Shown: in pieces, positions 36,301 through 47,848 of the stretch
How the letters are laid out: each line of letters opens with the position of its first letter
How positions within the stretch are numbered: the stretch's first letter is position 1
Assembly (NCBI GenBank): GCA_051453625.1
Contig: JBOZIK010000001.1
Coordinates: forward strand, 225,977,846 to 226,041,845
Origin: Welwitschia mirabilis
Lineage: Eukaryota > Gnetophyta > Gnetopsida > Welwitschiales
Reading direction: 5' to 3'
DNA: 64,000 nt
The notes under the pieces: model-generated
Seen by the model: the letters and a program-made list of their open reading frames with translations, nothing else
The model's database searches: none
What the model was told of the DNA's origin: nothing
Made by a program: the position numbers and the translations under genes

Positions 36301-37312
36301 AATAGGGAGCCTAAACATGTGAATATATATCTACTTAAAATTTTGTTTATAAAAAAAATAGTAAGATGACTTTCTAAATTAAAAAGAATTAATAATTAAT
36401 ATGTAAAACATGTAAAAGAGGAAGTAAACAAGGAAAGTCTTGAAAAGAAAATAATTCAATATAGGATAGAGAGCATAACAAAGACATCATGATACAATAT
36501 AGCAATATTAATGATTAAGTTGACAAAGTATTCATAAAATCTCTAAGTATCAAAAGGTATATAAATTTGTGGAAGAACTTAGAAATTGAGCTTTTCTCAA
36601 TCAAGTAAGTTAACAAGCAGTATTATTTAAATCTCAACTCCACCTTATGCTTAACTATGCATTGATATTATAAGTAGTCATAGTTAAAGTTAAATTTTAT
36701 GCATGACATTTTATGTTTCCAAAGTGACACTATTATGATAATGTTAGTCATAGAATTTTTAAAATTTTTAGAAATTTTCATGATAGACATCTTTAATTTT
36801 GTAAACATCTATCAAAGAGATGTCTTTAAATTTGTAGACATCATAGAAGCAAATGTCTTAAGTCTAGTAGACATCTTCAAAGGTCATCTATGCTTTTTAA
36901 AATTTTTAAAATAGATATCTTTGACTTGGTAGACATCTTAACAATAGGTAAAATTCAATAAAAACTTTTAATAATAAACACCTTTAATGAAGTAGACATC
37001 TATGTTTCTCATTCTAGACATATTTCTTATACTATTACAGAAATAAAAAACATGCTAGAAACTAGGGTTTTAACCCTTTGTATTTGGAAAATAGGCCATC
37101 AAACCTCATTTTCAAGTCTTCATGTGATAGGTGTCTCTTTCATAAAATTGTTTAGAGCTAATGTTCTCGGATATCTCTAGCAAGATGTCTTCATTTTGGT
37201 AGACATCTTCATAGCAATAAAGAATAGATGCTACTTTTTCTTTAAGTGTTCTTTTTTAGTTTTTTCTTGAATTTTTAGTTTTTTTTATTTAAATTTTCAT
37301 ATATCTTTTAAA
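36301..37312 (+). other. C2 leader before the cargo ORF, rich in AGACATCT motifs
   Basis: No coding similarity. Between about 36778 and 37210 the octamer AGACATCT or near variants (TAGACATCTT, AAACATCTAT, AGATGTCTTT) recurs many times, as in the C2 LTR. The frame 36699-36914 is this repeat read as protein and is not treated as a gene. Confidence 0.6.
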
Positions 37313-39158
37313 ATGATTAGAAGAAAGTCTACTAATGCCTCAGAAGGGAAAAAACAAGCATTAAAACCTTAAAGATGTTAGTATGAGCCTCAGTTTTATC
37401 ATGAGGTAGCTACAAAAAGATATAAAACTTGGATAATAAATTCTACAATTGAAAAATAAATGCTTGGATTCTAGAGGTAATAAAAATATCAACTTGTAGC
37501 TTAGTTCTCTTAGCTTGGATGGAAAATGATTATTTAGTTAGATAAAAGTATACTAGATCTAATGATGAAGGAATTCTATGTCAACATCCATAAGATAGAT
37601 GATAGCATGGAGGCTTTCTAGACTTAGGTCAAAGGTATTTCATTGCATTTTAATCCTATATTTATAAATTCAATACTATGCATACATGATTCTGAACTCC
37701 CTCAATTATATGTACATTCATTTAAGGAAATTTGTAATTCATGAGCTATTAGTGAATCAAGGAGAACTAAGAGCAATATCTTATTTGGACACTCTATGAT
37801 GAACTTTGTTAAAAATATAAAGCATAAAGATATGATTACTAATGCTTTCATTTTTATTTTAATTACATTTTATAATATTCTAGTTAAAGGTGGTAGTTAC
37901 GGTTATTGTAAAGCAGTGTAGGCTTTCATGGTTTTCTATTTGCTTTCTAGTTTGAAGATATATTTAAGCTTTATGTTGTATGTGAACATCATTATATTAA
38001 TTTACAAAGGTTAGAATTTGGGTAACCCTTATCTTATAAGTTTAATTATTAGTAGTGATATCATAATAATTTCTCAAGTAAATCTTATTCACCCAAAAAT
38101 GTCTCTAGCTAAGTTTAGTGAAAAACCAAGAGTGCCAGTACCACTAGGTAAGGACACAAGTAGCAGGTCATCACAATTTCAGAGATCTTACTCCACCATG
38201 ACATACAATTCATTGTATTTGAAGAAAGAGTTAAAGGTAATATCAAAAGTGATTAGAAAAATTAGAAAGAATCTATTGAAGTTAAAGAAACATAGGCCCA
38301 CCTCTAATAATGATGAAGCAACAACAGAGAGTTAGGAATCCATAAGAACTTCCAAATGGATAAAATTAGAAGATGAATCAAAAGAAGAAGGACCTTCATC
38401 TCTACAAGGAATAGATTTTGACTAAGAAAAATATATAGACAAATGATTCTATAAAGTTATCAAAAGACGAGGCATATATTTAGGGGAACTACTAGGCTTC
38501 CATAGAAGTAAAAGTGTAGGGGAAGCAATAAGCTTTAGGGCCTTTACAGAGGCAATAAGAGATAGAGTTAGAGAGCTTAGATGTATAGCCTCTTATCTTT
38601 CATTGTCCATATTACAAAATATCAATTTGTAAACCTAATTAGCCACCATCATCTCTTTTACTCTTATCATCATCACACATGCCTTCTTTATAGAAGCAGC
38701 AAGAGATAGAGTTAGAGAGCTCAGATGTTTAGCCTTTTGTCTTCCATTGGACACATTAGAAGATATTAGTTTGTCATTCTAATTAGTCACCATCACCTCC
38801 TTGACCCTCATTACCATCACATATACCATCTTCACCTCTGTTACATATATCCCCTTCACCTCCATCTTACATAAAGCCTTTTTATATGTTACTACTTGTC
38901 ACCATTCTAGTACCATCATATTTTGTAGAGACTGCCACATCTAGCTTCTTTAGAACATTCATCACTCTTCAAACATACTAGTATATGAGGAGACATGCTA
39001 ATAAGGGCTTAGAAGAGACCTTCCAGAGTCCCTCCAAAAATCATCATACTCTGCTAACCACATCCTCATTATCTTATACTACCTAGACCTTTTCTAACCA
39101 TAACAGTGATGATGATAGTGATAAAGAAGAAGAAGGTACACATTATGCAAGTGAATAA
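37313..39158 (+). pseudogene. C2 cargo ORF, PF20167-like 'putative plant transposon protein'
   Basis: Begins MIRRKSTNASEGKKQALKP. Readable parts in order are EFYVNIHKIDDSMEAF, GISLHFNPIFINSIL, IHDSELPQLYVHSFKEICNS, FGHSMMNFVKNIKHKDMITN and AFIFILITFYNILVKGGSYG. These follow the plant family layout (..REFYANI.., GxxLxFxPxxINxxL). Then come a basic, Ser-rich segment (38072-38335), an in-frame 144-bp duplication and an acidic tail DDDSDKEEEGTHYASE. Function unknown. Stops at Gln codons mark decay. Confidence 0.75.
38541..38828 (+). repeat. 144-bp tandem duplication inside the C2 cargo ORF
   Basis: Two units share GATAGAGTTAGAGAGCT (38561 and 38705), TAGCC.TT.TCTT.CATTG and ATCATC.C.T...CTCAT. 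The period of 144 equals 48 codons, so the reading frame is kept: RDRVRELRCIASYLSLSI, then RDRVRELRCLAFCLPLDTL. Confidence 0.85.
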
Positions 39159-39798
39159 ACTTTTATCAATTAGACTCTTTTTTTATTTTCTATCCAAAAA
39201 TAAGGAGAAGTAAAGGCAAATGAGTTGAAAAGAAATGACAAATCAATTGGAAAAATCAACTTTCAACATGAGGACATCCTATTAGGCATGGAGGACTTGA
39301 CTATGAGATGACAGATTGGATCCTTAAGTGACATCTTTATTCATGAATTACCACTCTTGATTATTTGGTACACCTTATCATACTTTGTCATTTTTACCAT
39401 TGTTGTTATTTGGCACATTTTGTTGTTAACACACTTAATGACATGCTTTCATGCTTTAATATCATTTTGTGTTCATACATTTCTATGATCTTTAATTATG
39501 CCTTATTGACATACATTTAAAATACTATACTCTAATTTTATTTTTAGCACATCACCATAAGCACATTTTTCTTGATTAGTTGTAAATTATCTTTAATGAA
39601 ATTATCAAATATTTATGTGCCTTTCTTAGAATCTCTACATGTTTTTCAAGTGATTAAAATCATGATCTTTTTATACTATTATAAAATATGCTTATGTTCT
39701 TTTCTATCTTGAATATGAATATCTCAAATTTAGTTGATTGAATGTGATTGTACTAATGAGATTTACCAAGTTTTGAACATCATTAAAAAGGGATAGAT
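39159..39798 (+). other. C2 3' untranslated region and polypurine tract
   Basis: AT-rich. AAAAAGGGATAGAT at 39785-39798 directly precedes the LTR start TGTTAGTAAATC and is the likely polypurine tract. An AAATAAGGAGAAGTAAAGG tract lies near 39199. Confidence 0.6.
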
Positions 39799-41298
39799 TG
39801 TTAGTAAATCTAATTTTGATGATTCACTTATTAAATATTTTATATCATTAGGTAGATATATTAATACAAAGAAAATTAGATCAAAAATAGCATAAGTCGA
39901 TGTAAGATATTTAAGATAATATCTTACAAAAAGTTTAGAATTGAAAATCCAAAATCAATTAACTGAAGACATCTATGATTAAGATGTCTAAATATTAAAG
40001 ACATCTATGTGTACTAGCATTTAATTAATAGGTTAAAGACAACTATCTTATTGAAGACAATTATGCTAAAAGTTGGATCAGGCACTAATGAAAGATGTCT
40101 ACATGTTTAAAGATGTTTATGCTAAACTAAAATAGATAATAGAGTCATTTTACACTTTAATGAATATTTTACTTTTCATGAAAGATATCAAGTTTTGCAT
40201 TATGAATTCATACTCACAAAATAGCAAATATTATATAATCCAATATTCATCAAGTTTTGGACACTTCAAATGAATAAATCTACTAGGTGAAGATGTCTAA
40301 CTATTAGTAGACATCTACAATTTTGAAGACGTCTTAGATCAAGATTCATATCAAATTAAAATAATGATATGTGCCTAATTCCTATATGCTTTTATCCATT
40401 TCATGGTAATTAAAAGTTCAAACGACTACTATCTTAGGTCAAACAACTACTATCTCTCAAATGATATGAAAACGTGATGTGATGAAATAGAGCTAATGTA
40501 TCAAAGACACATAATAATTGAATTTATAAAAAAAGGAAACAAGCATATGCATGATTAGACCTACTCATGAATAATTAAAGCTATCACTTCCAAAGGAACT
40601 TTTAGTGTCTACATCATTTATTCTTGCATTATACATTGTTATATCATTTATTTGTAGTCATGATGATAATGTCAACAAGGAACTCAAGCTCTACTTCAAA
40701 TATATATCATTAAAGCTTGTTATTATATTTGTTTGTTAGATCTTACATTATTAGACTATTTATTCCTAAATATTATTATATAGTTCATTCTTATATTATC
40801 TAAACTGAAGGATCCCTTATGAGGGTTTCTCATTGTAAGGCAACCCTTATATGGGTCTACTTTGTGTGTGCCTATGAGTACTTGTATTTCATTGTTGTAT
40901 TTCCCTAAGGGGAAGAGGTTGTTTCCTTGTGAGGAACATCTTACTTTGTGATTGTACCTATGTGTACATTATCATTTCCTTAAGATGAAGAATTTGCAAC
41001 TTTATGAGGAGCATCTTATTTTGTGGTTATTCTTATGCAAGATTATTGATTTTCCTAAGGGAAAGAGAATAATGCCTGGGGAGGAGAATCTCATATTATT
41101 TTAAGATTAGTGATGACTGCAACCCATTATTCTTTATAAGTTAAGAATATCTACCACCCTTTATGTTTAAATGTACCCAATGTGGGGAACCATGTTATCT
41201 TGCTAAGGTGTTTATTATACCATTTTTCAATTTATTATTGGTGAAATTTTTATTTGATAGAACTCATTTACCCCTCCCTCTAAGTTTAATGATCCTTA
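39799..41298 (+). repeat. C2 right LTR (1500 bp)
   Basis: TGTTAGTAAATCTAATTTTG to ATGATCCTTA, followed by the TSD AATCT (41299-41303). It is 132 bp shorter than the left LTR, an indel difference. Confidence 0.88.
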
Positions 41299-41303
41299 AA
41301 TCT

Positions 41304-42379
41304 AGTAAGAAAGGTAGAAATAAGAATGATAAAAATAAATTAATAGCTTAACTTAAATATAATTAAAAGAATTTAAGGATTACTATAATAAAAAGTAATT
41401 TGTAGAATCTATAATAAAAATTGAAAATTAAAAAACTTATGAAAAACTTCATCAAGAAAGGACAAGATTTTGAAACAACAATAAATTTCTAAAAAATTGA
41501 AGATAAATATGAAAAATTAATGGATGAAGTAAGGAATAACAATGTTGTAAAATATCCCTATCCTATGAGGAATAATCAAGAATATAATAATAGTAAGAAT
41601 AAAAAGTTAACTAAATCTATAGCTATAATTGTAAAAGGAACTTATGAAATTACCTATTACTTTACCCTTACTTTAGTTATTAAAAGAATTCTTGAACTAC
41701 TTTAAATTCATTAAAGAAATTAGTAGAAAGATAGAAAGAAGAAAAAGATAAATTATACAAAATAGGATTAGTTATTTTGGATATTTATTTTTATCTTATA
41801 GTATTATGAAATACTTAAATATAAAGACATAAGAACACCTATTAAAGAGGTTAAAATTAAGAAGAGAAATTTATGATCTTAATTAATTTTAAAATAAGCA
41901 TAAATTTTATTTCATATGAATCCTATAGATAATAAGAGAATATAGAATTACATGAATATGACAGAAACCTAACACCAATAGATAAATTATCTATAATCAT
42001 GAAAGGCATCATATGAATGATTTTAAGGACTTATAAGGATTCATGGATCTATTATATATAGTTTTATATAAAGTAAATAATAAAAATAAAAATTATGTTA
42101 TGATACTAAAGAGACCATGGATGACTATAACTAATACTACTTTATGTGCTAGAAGAGAGATTTTAGAAATTATAATGGATAATCTATAAAACACACAATA
42201 ATTTCTAAGTAAGCTAAAATTTTCAATAAGAAAGAAACAGACAAATTGGGTAAGTAGAAGCTAAAGTCTAAAATTTATTAAAAATATAAAATCATGAATA
42301 TGAAGAAGACATTTTAAAATTGATAAAAGAGGATTTATTAGAAAATTATCTTTAAAAGAAGTGCTAGAATATTTTATGT
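41304..42379 (+). pseudogene. G4 upstream coding region, unassigned (gag/protease position)
   Basis: Lys- and Asn-rich frames (SSKKGRNKNDKNKLI, MDEVRNNNVVKYPYPMRNN) occupy the gag-protease position. No zinc knuckle or DTGA motif is visible. The open frames at 41163-41351 and 41520-41705 are fragments, the first starting inside the C2 LTR. Confidence 0.4.
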
Positions 42380-43060
42380 TGGATATAATATACCTTTCAT
42401 AATTAATAGTGAATTGGTCTATACTTAAAAAAGGAAACCTAAAGATAAATTAAAAATACATACCAAAGCATTTACTTCGACTTATTTGGGTATAGAGAAA
42501 ATTGATTTAAATATTTATCAATACAACATATTTATAGGTTAGTCTATAAAATAAATTAGATAACTACAAAGAAGAATTAATTCTAAGATTTGACATACAA
42601 TAAAAGACAAAATATTTTAACTCATAAAAGTAGATTCATGTATTGTATTTCAAATTTAGATTGGATTACTTATATTACTATGGTACTTAAGAATAAAGAC
42701 AAATAATTAGTACATATTAATTATATATTATTAAGTGTAGTAATTTATAAAAATCATTTTATATTACCTTTTGTTAATTAAACTAGATAGTAGCATTAAA
42801 CATGAATATTATAATTTTCTTAATGAGTATAGTAATTATCATCAAATGCTCATAACCATAGAAGATTAAGGAAAAATAACGTTTACTTATCATTTGGAAA
42901 CATTTTCCTTTAGATTCTTACCATTAGATACATTTCTAAGGTTAGTTTATCACATTTTTAAGGATATGCTAGGAAGGTTAGTGAAGGTCTTCATGATTGA
43001 GTTTTACTATAATACATAATTAAAATGCATGAAGAAAAGAAATTAAAATTGAGTTAGTTT
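42380..43060 (+). pseudogene. G4 reverse transcriptase remnant
   Basis: Readable in pieces: HTKAFTSTYLGIEKIDLNIY, then LQRRINSKI (LRR..P-like), then FMYCISNLDWITYITMVLKN, YKNHFILPFVN, EYYNFLNEYSNYHQM, ITFTYHLETFSFRFLPLDTF and IFKDMLGRLVKVFMIEF. These are the successive blocks of OTA-clade RT (..KDxFAWxYxEMxG.., W(V)SPxVxVxKK, FPLPFxDQ, FLDGYSGYNQ, KTTFTCPxGTFxFRxMPFGL). The catalytic YxDD is decayed. In-frame stops and frameshifts abound. Confidence 0.82.
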
Positions 43061-43359
43061 AAGAGTTATTCAATGGTAAGAAAATGAATAGTATTAAAAC
43101 ATAAAATAATTTAAAGAATAGAAATATATGAGATTAAGAAAAATAGTATAAAACCTATTAAAATCTAAACTAAATTAGAATAATTAAAATGATTTTTGGA
43201 TTATGTTAGATAAGGTTCAGTTGTAGTTTTAATAAAATAGGAAATCTATTAGATAATTTGTTATAAAAAGATGAAGAATATGAATGGAGTAATAAATATC
43301 AGGAAAATTTTAATTAGGTAAAGTAAAAATTAGTAGAATCACCTATTGTAAAAAGCTCA

Positions 43360-43780
43360 TATTCAAATAAAACATTTCATATTATGAATAATGCTTTTAA
43401 TTATGCAATGGGAGGAGTTTTAGAATATAAGATGAAATTAAAACTTATATTATAGGTTATATTATTAAAATATTTAATTTAACTTAACCAAATAATACAA
43501 TTACTAAAAGGGAAATATTAGATATGTTACTTTCTTTAGAAACTTTAAACATTATGTACTTGATAATCAAATAAAAATAAACACTAATACGTTAGTCATA
43601 ATATTTTTCATAGCTAAAAGAGAGATAAACTATAAAATAATTAAATGGTTTTATTGATGTAACAATTTGATCTAATTATTAATAATCAAATATGTAATTG
43701 CTCATCACTTATATAGTTTAGATTTTAATGATCTATAAGAAGCAAATTTTGAAATGAAAAAATAATTTATAGATAATTCA
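43360..43780 (+). pseudogene. G4 RNase H remnant
   Basis: KPFHIMNNAFNYAMGGVLEY corresponds to the start of gypsy RNase H (PFxxxTDASxYAIGAVL) with the catalytic Asp lost. Further on, KREMLDMLLSLETFKHYVL-like and KIIKWFYWMQQFDLIINN-like blocks are seen, followed by DLQEANFEM. Confidence 0.78.
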
Positions 43781-44029
43781 TTATTAAATATTTCTAAGAG
43801 ATCTTAATTTCCTGATATAGCTAAGTTTTTAGCTCTTTAAAATTACTTAAATTTCATTTTATCATGAAAATAAAATGTTGGTTAGATAAGTTATTAAATA
43901 TTTCTAAAATCAAGAAGCCTTATATAGAATATGGTTTAATAAGCATTAATAGATGTATGAAAGAATATAATTAACCAAAAATTATTAAGACTATGCACAA
44001 AGATAAGTATGAATGATAGCTTAATGAAA

Positions 44030-45030
44030 ATATAACTACATTTAAGGTCCTTCAAGCTTGGTATTACTCATCTTGTCTATTTAAAGACTATCATTCCTTT
44101 ATCCAAAGTTGTGATAGACGTCAAAGCAAAGGATCTTTAGGGAAAAATCATGAAATACTCTAGGATTAAATTAATACCATTGAACCTTTTGAATTTTAAG
44201 CTATCGATTTCATAAGATTTATAAACTCTAAATCCTTAAAAAAAGAAAAAATTTATAGTAGGGCTGGACTATCTGAGTAAATGTGTATAAGCTAAACTAG
44301 TCAAATAGTACACCCCTAAGATAGCTACTAAATTATTTCATAAAAAAATAGTAAATAGATTTGGATCTCCTCTGGTTATTAACTTTGATAAGGAAACTCA
44401 TTTCACTAGGAAGATATTTACTAAATTTATTTCTAAACTAGCAATAAATCATAGAATGGATATAGCTTATTATCTCTAAATAAATGAATAAACTAGAATA
44501 GTAATAAAGAAATTAAAAGAAATTTCAAAAACTGATTAATAACATAAATATAGATTATGTTAAGAAACTAAATGATGCTTTATGGGCTTATTAAATTACA
44601 TCAAATATATCAACTAAGTATACATCATATGAATCATTTATGAAATAGAACTCATAATACTAATTCAATTTAAACATAAAACCTTAAGTTTGATTTAATA
44701 TTTAAATTTTGGTATGGATGAAAATTTTAAAAATTAACTAAATAAATTAAATTCATTAAGTGAATAAAGACTAGTAGCTTTACAAGAAAATGAAATTTAT
44801 CAAAATAAAAATAAAAATGACTCCAAAATACAAAATAAATGTTTAAGAGTAGGAAAATAAGTTATTATTTTGAATTATAAATACAATAATTATAGTAAAA
44901 AGTTTACTAAAAAATGGTTAGATAATTTTATGCTAGATAAGATATTAGAAAATGAAGCCTTAAAGACTATATCTTATAAAGTGAATGAAATTCTTACAGT
45001 TAATATTCATAAAATACAAATATATAGTAA
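44030..45030 (+). pseudogene. G4 integrase remnant
   Basis: The core shows GLDYLSKCVQAKLVK-like residues (first Asp of DDE), then NRFGSPLVINFDKETHFTRK (second Asp), then a KKLKE block at the Glu position and KKLNDALWAY (44560-44590). The C-terminal part near 44840-45020 reads RVGKQVIILNYKYNN-like, KKFTKKWLDNFMLDKI and YKVNEILTVNIHKIQIYSKK, the usual OTA integrase tail. Heavily interrupted. Confidence 0.82.
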
Positions 45031-45111
45031 AAAAATACCTCTTTTATAGAAGCTATGAGATCCTTACAAGAAAGAAAGATTTTATAAATAAAATACTAAA
45101 AAAAGAAGTAT

Positions 45112-45116
45112 ACGCA
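45112..45116 (+). repeat. G5 target-site duplication, left copy
   Basis: ACGCA here, ATGCA at 62220-62224. The single difference is C to T at a CpG, as expected from decay. Confidence 0.75.
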
Positions 45117-45531
45117 TGTAATGTTCCAAATTCATTATTTTGTAAAGAAGTGTATTAAGGTGCTAAACAAGCACAATTAAAGATACATGAAGGGGTGTAA
45201 CCTAAATATGTAAATATGTATCATTTTATTATGCTACTTAAGCCTATGGTATTAGGTGGGGATGGATAGACTAGGTGGATGTAATCAATGACAACCTTGG
45301 ATAATCCCCAAATAGTCCTAAGAGGGGGACTCAGATTATAGTCCACATCTTTACCTTTGACCACTAGTCTAGGGCTGTTGGCTAATGATAAGGAAGGTAA
45401 TCTACTGCTATCAATAATAAAGTCCATCTTTTGTTAAATTATTCCTTGTTATTCTTATTTATTTGGTCATAATATTGACATATCCCTATTTATAATGAAA
45501 TGAACTTAAAACAGTAAAAAGGAATATTACA
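45117..45531 (+). repeat. G5 left LTR (415 bp)
   Basis: TGTAATGTTCCAAATTC to GGAATATTACA. It aligns along its whole length with 61805-62219, for example ATTAGGTGG.GATGGATAG.CTAGGTGGATGTAA and CCACTAGTCTAGG. Confidence 0.95.
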
Positions 45532-45533
45532 TT

Positions 45534-45546
45534 TACTATCAGAGCC
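45534..45546 (+). promoter_or_regulatory. G5 primer-binding site (tRNA-Met type)
   Basis: TACTATCAGAGCC, close to TGGTATCAGAGCC, two bases after the LTR. Confidence 0.8.
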
Positions 45547-45689
45547 ATAAAGATGATAAATTACCATCTTCAAGATCCAAATAGAATAGAATATGAAGAC
45601 AGAATATGTCATATTACTATGCTTCATCAAATCAAGGGAATAATAAAAATGGAAGTCATATTCCGTAATGGGATCCATGATGATGTTGT

Positions 45690-46587
45690 ACTTCATGAGG
45701 CCAATGTCATACTTTAGTATTTAACATCAAACTTGAGTTCCATATGTTGCACTTAAGTGGTCGCATTACACTTAGTCCCATGAAACCTTGACACCTTATG
45801 TTTGATCTCGATGATTCCTATCCCACTTTAGCTTACTCCATGAGGAAGGTTTGATGTCATACTTAGGTGTCTGATGTCACACTTGAGTGTTTGACATCAC
45901 ATGTAATCCTATAATACTCTAAAACCTTTTGCTTAAGTCTGGAAATGCCCACTCTAATTTGACTTGCTCTGCGATGAAGGCTCCGATGTCACACTTGGAT
46001 GTCTAAAGTCATACTTGAGTTTCTAACATTTCACTTAAGTGCATGACATTGTGATTGATTAACCAATATTACACTTCGTTTTGTGATGCTTTGGCATCTT
46101 TCATTCAACCTTGACACTTCTACCTTGCTCAAGCCTACTCCATGAAGAAGATCCAATATCATTCTTAAGGCTTTAACATTATACATGAGTCTCCAATGTC
46201 ATACTTGGGTGATCAATTTCGCACTTGGATGCACGATGTTACACTTGGATTCTCAACATTGTATTTACTTTTGTAGGCTTTTAGGACCTCCTATTCACCC
46301 TTGGCATAGCCCTTTTTACCCTAGTTTTCATGTGACAAAGCTCTCTAATGTTGCAATTGGATGTTTGATGTTACAGTTAGATGTTGCACTTAATCTCATG
46401 AGGTCCTGCCACCTCCTATTGACTTTGATGTTCATTACCTTACCCATGCTTACTCTGTAAAGAAGCTCTAGTATCACACTTGGATGTCTGACATCACACT
46501 TGAATGTTCAATGTCGTACTTGAATATCCAACATCACAGTTCAACCTTTCCACTTGCATATCATTTAATGTCACACTTGAGTTACTT
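45690..46587 (+). repeat. G5 leader with iterated GATGTCACACTTGGATGTCT motif
   Basis: Variants of a roughly 20-bp phrase, (G)ATGTCACACTTGAGTGT(C/T)T, recur more than twenty times. Examples lie near 45851-45900, 45983-46040, 46196-46262 and 46473-46580. Larger blocks beginning TACTCCATGA.GAAG.TCC recur at about 45835, 45965, 46135 and 46449. No coding domain was seen. The open frame 46185-46460 is this repeat translated. Confidence 0.8.
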
Positions 46588-46592
46588 AGTAA
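46588..46592 (+). repeat. C3 target-site duplication, left copy (AGTAA)
   Basis: AGTAA precedes the LTR start TTTAGCATTTTATA. An exact copy is at 60400-60404. Confidence 0.85.
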
Positions 46593-47778
46593 TTTAGCAT
46601 TTTATATTTCCAATTAATGTCAAGCTAATATGATCTTTATAGAATGAAATGTGATTTTACATATGCAAGAAATTAAAGGATCTACATCCAAATGATAGCC
46701 AAGGTTTGGACATATTTTAACTAAAGTCACTTGATTTTTTGACCAAGGACTTAAATTAGGAGTTACTCAAACTTAGAAATATCATTTTGAACTTCTTTAT
46801 AAGGGCTCAACTAGATTTTTGAGGAGTTAACTAAACCTAAAAATGAATTTTTCAAGTTCTCCATATGTACTATGTCATATTGGGTTGACCAGACTCATGT
46901 GGAGTCAACTAGACCTGAAGAAAAGTGGTCGACTAGATTCTAGATGGGGGTGACTAAACCAAGTAATGTGAGTTACTTAGGTTGATCAGATGAAAAAGGG
47001 AATGATTGGATCAAGTTACATGAGTCACTTAGATCAACTAGATGTTTCAAGGGGTTAACTAGTCAGAATGGAAGAGAAAATTTTCAAATAGTTTTCTAAT
47101 TGTTATTTCACCAAATCTATTCATTTCAAATGTTAGATTCCTTCTTAACTATATATTATATTTTAAGAAAATTTATTTAGAGAGGCACTACTCAAAAAGA
47201 TAGGATTATTATGATCAAATGAATTTTGAAAAAGAAGGTTAAACTCTTGATCTAAAGAGCTTATCTTTATACCATCATTTTTTTTTTTTTACTCAGCACA
47301 TACCTTTGTACTAAATCTAAGCAATAAGGCTCCATTGATAGTTCTTGCATTTGAGTAACTTAGAGCATAGAGGCTTCATTTCCTCACTCATTCTTATGCA
47401 TTTTATTAAGGTTTAGGCTTAGCCTACAATAGTCTATTTATGAAGGTTGGAACTTAGCTTACAAAAGTTTGGCTTATAAAGGTTAAGACTTAGCCTAAAA
47501 AAGTTCACTTTATACGGTTGAAAGTTAGCCTTAAAAACTTGATTGATACTAAAACAACAAATATTTAGAATAGTCTTGATTATTGACTATCTTCCAAAAG
47601 TGGAGTAGGGTATATCCTAAACCACTATAAATCTTGTTTTGTGCCTTATTTTAATTCTACTTTTTGAGTTTATTTTGTTATATGTTTTTGTGTGATAACT
47701 TATTTATTGGGTATTAATAATTATTTAAAATTTTTACACATCCTATTCACCCCTTCTTCTAGGCTTCAAGATTATACA
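46593..47778 (+). repeat. C3 LTR1 (1186 bp)
   Basis: It starts TTTAGCATTTTATATTTCC (TGTTAGGATTTTATATTGC in LTR4) and ends GATTATACA. It contains GGGTTGACCAGACTCATGTG, AGTCAACTAGACC and GTGGTCGACTAGATT-type motifs (46800-47060), and GTTTAGGCTTAGCC / AAGTTTGGCTT repeats (47400-47540). Confidence 0.9.
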
Positions 47779-47780
47779 TT

Positions 47781-47792
47781 TGGTATTAGAGC
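47781..47792 (+). promoter_or_regulatory. C3 body a primer-binding site (tRNA-Met type)
   Basis: TGGTATTAGAGC two bases after LTR1. The body c equivalent at 56563 is TAGTATCAGAGC. Confidence 0.85.
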
Positions 47793-47848
47793 TCTAAGTT
47801 GAGTCAACACTAAGATTTTAATCAATCTTTAACTTAATAACCCTAGCC

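Larger units (their letters stand above)
32444..41298 (+). mobile_element. C2: Ty1/copia (Sirevirus-like) non-autonomous element
   Basis: Flanked by LTRs of 1632 bp (32444-34075) and 1500 bp (39799-41298) and by a perfect 5-bp TSD. On the + strand it has a Met-type PBS, gag with a zinc knuckle and a copia protease. No integrase, RT or RNase H follows. Instead a long cargo ORF region of the PF20167-like type lies at 37313-39158. It is a different family from C1 (LTRs unrelated) but has the same architecture. Confidence 0.9.
41304..45111 (+). mobile_element. G4: gypsy (Athila/Tat, OTA) element, coding remnant
   Basis: This host segment carries RT, RNase H and integrase remnants in gypsy order. 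It is interrupted on the left by C2 (TSD AATCT) and on the right by G5 (TSD ACGCA/ATGCA), so it probably continues at 32246-32438 and at 62225 onward. LTRs were not found. It is among the most degraded coding sequences here and likely one of the oldest insertions. Confidence 0.75.

Noticed and set aside
41304-45030. Endogenous pararetrovirus pol
   Set aside because: RNase H is followed by an integrase core and an OTA-type integrase tail, which points to a Ty3/gypsy retrotransposon.
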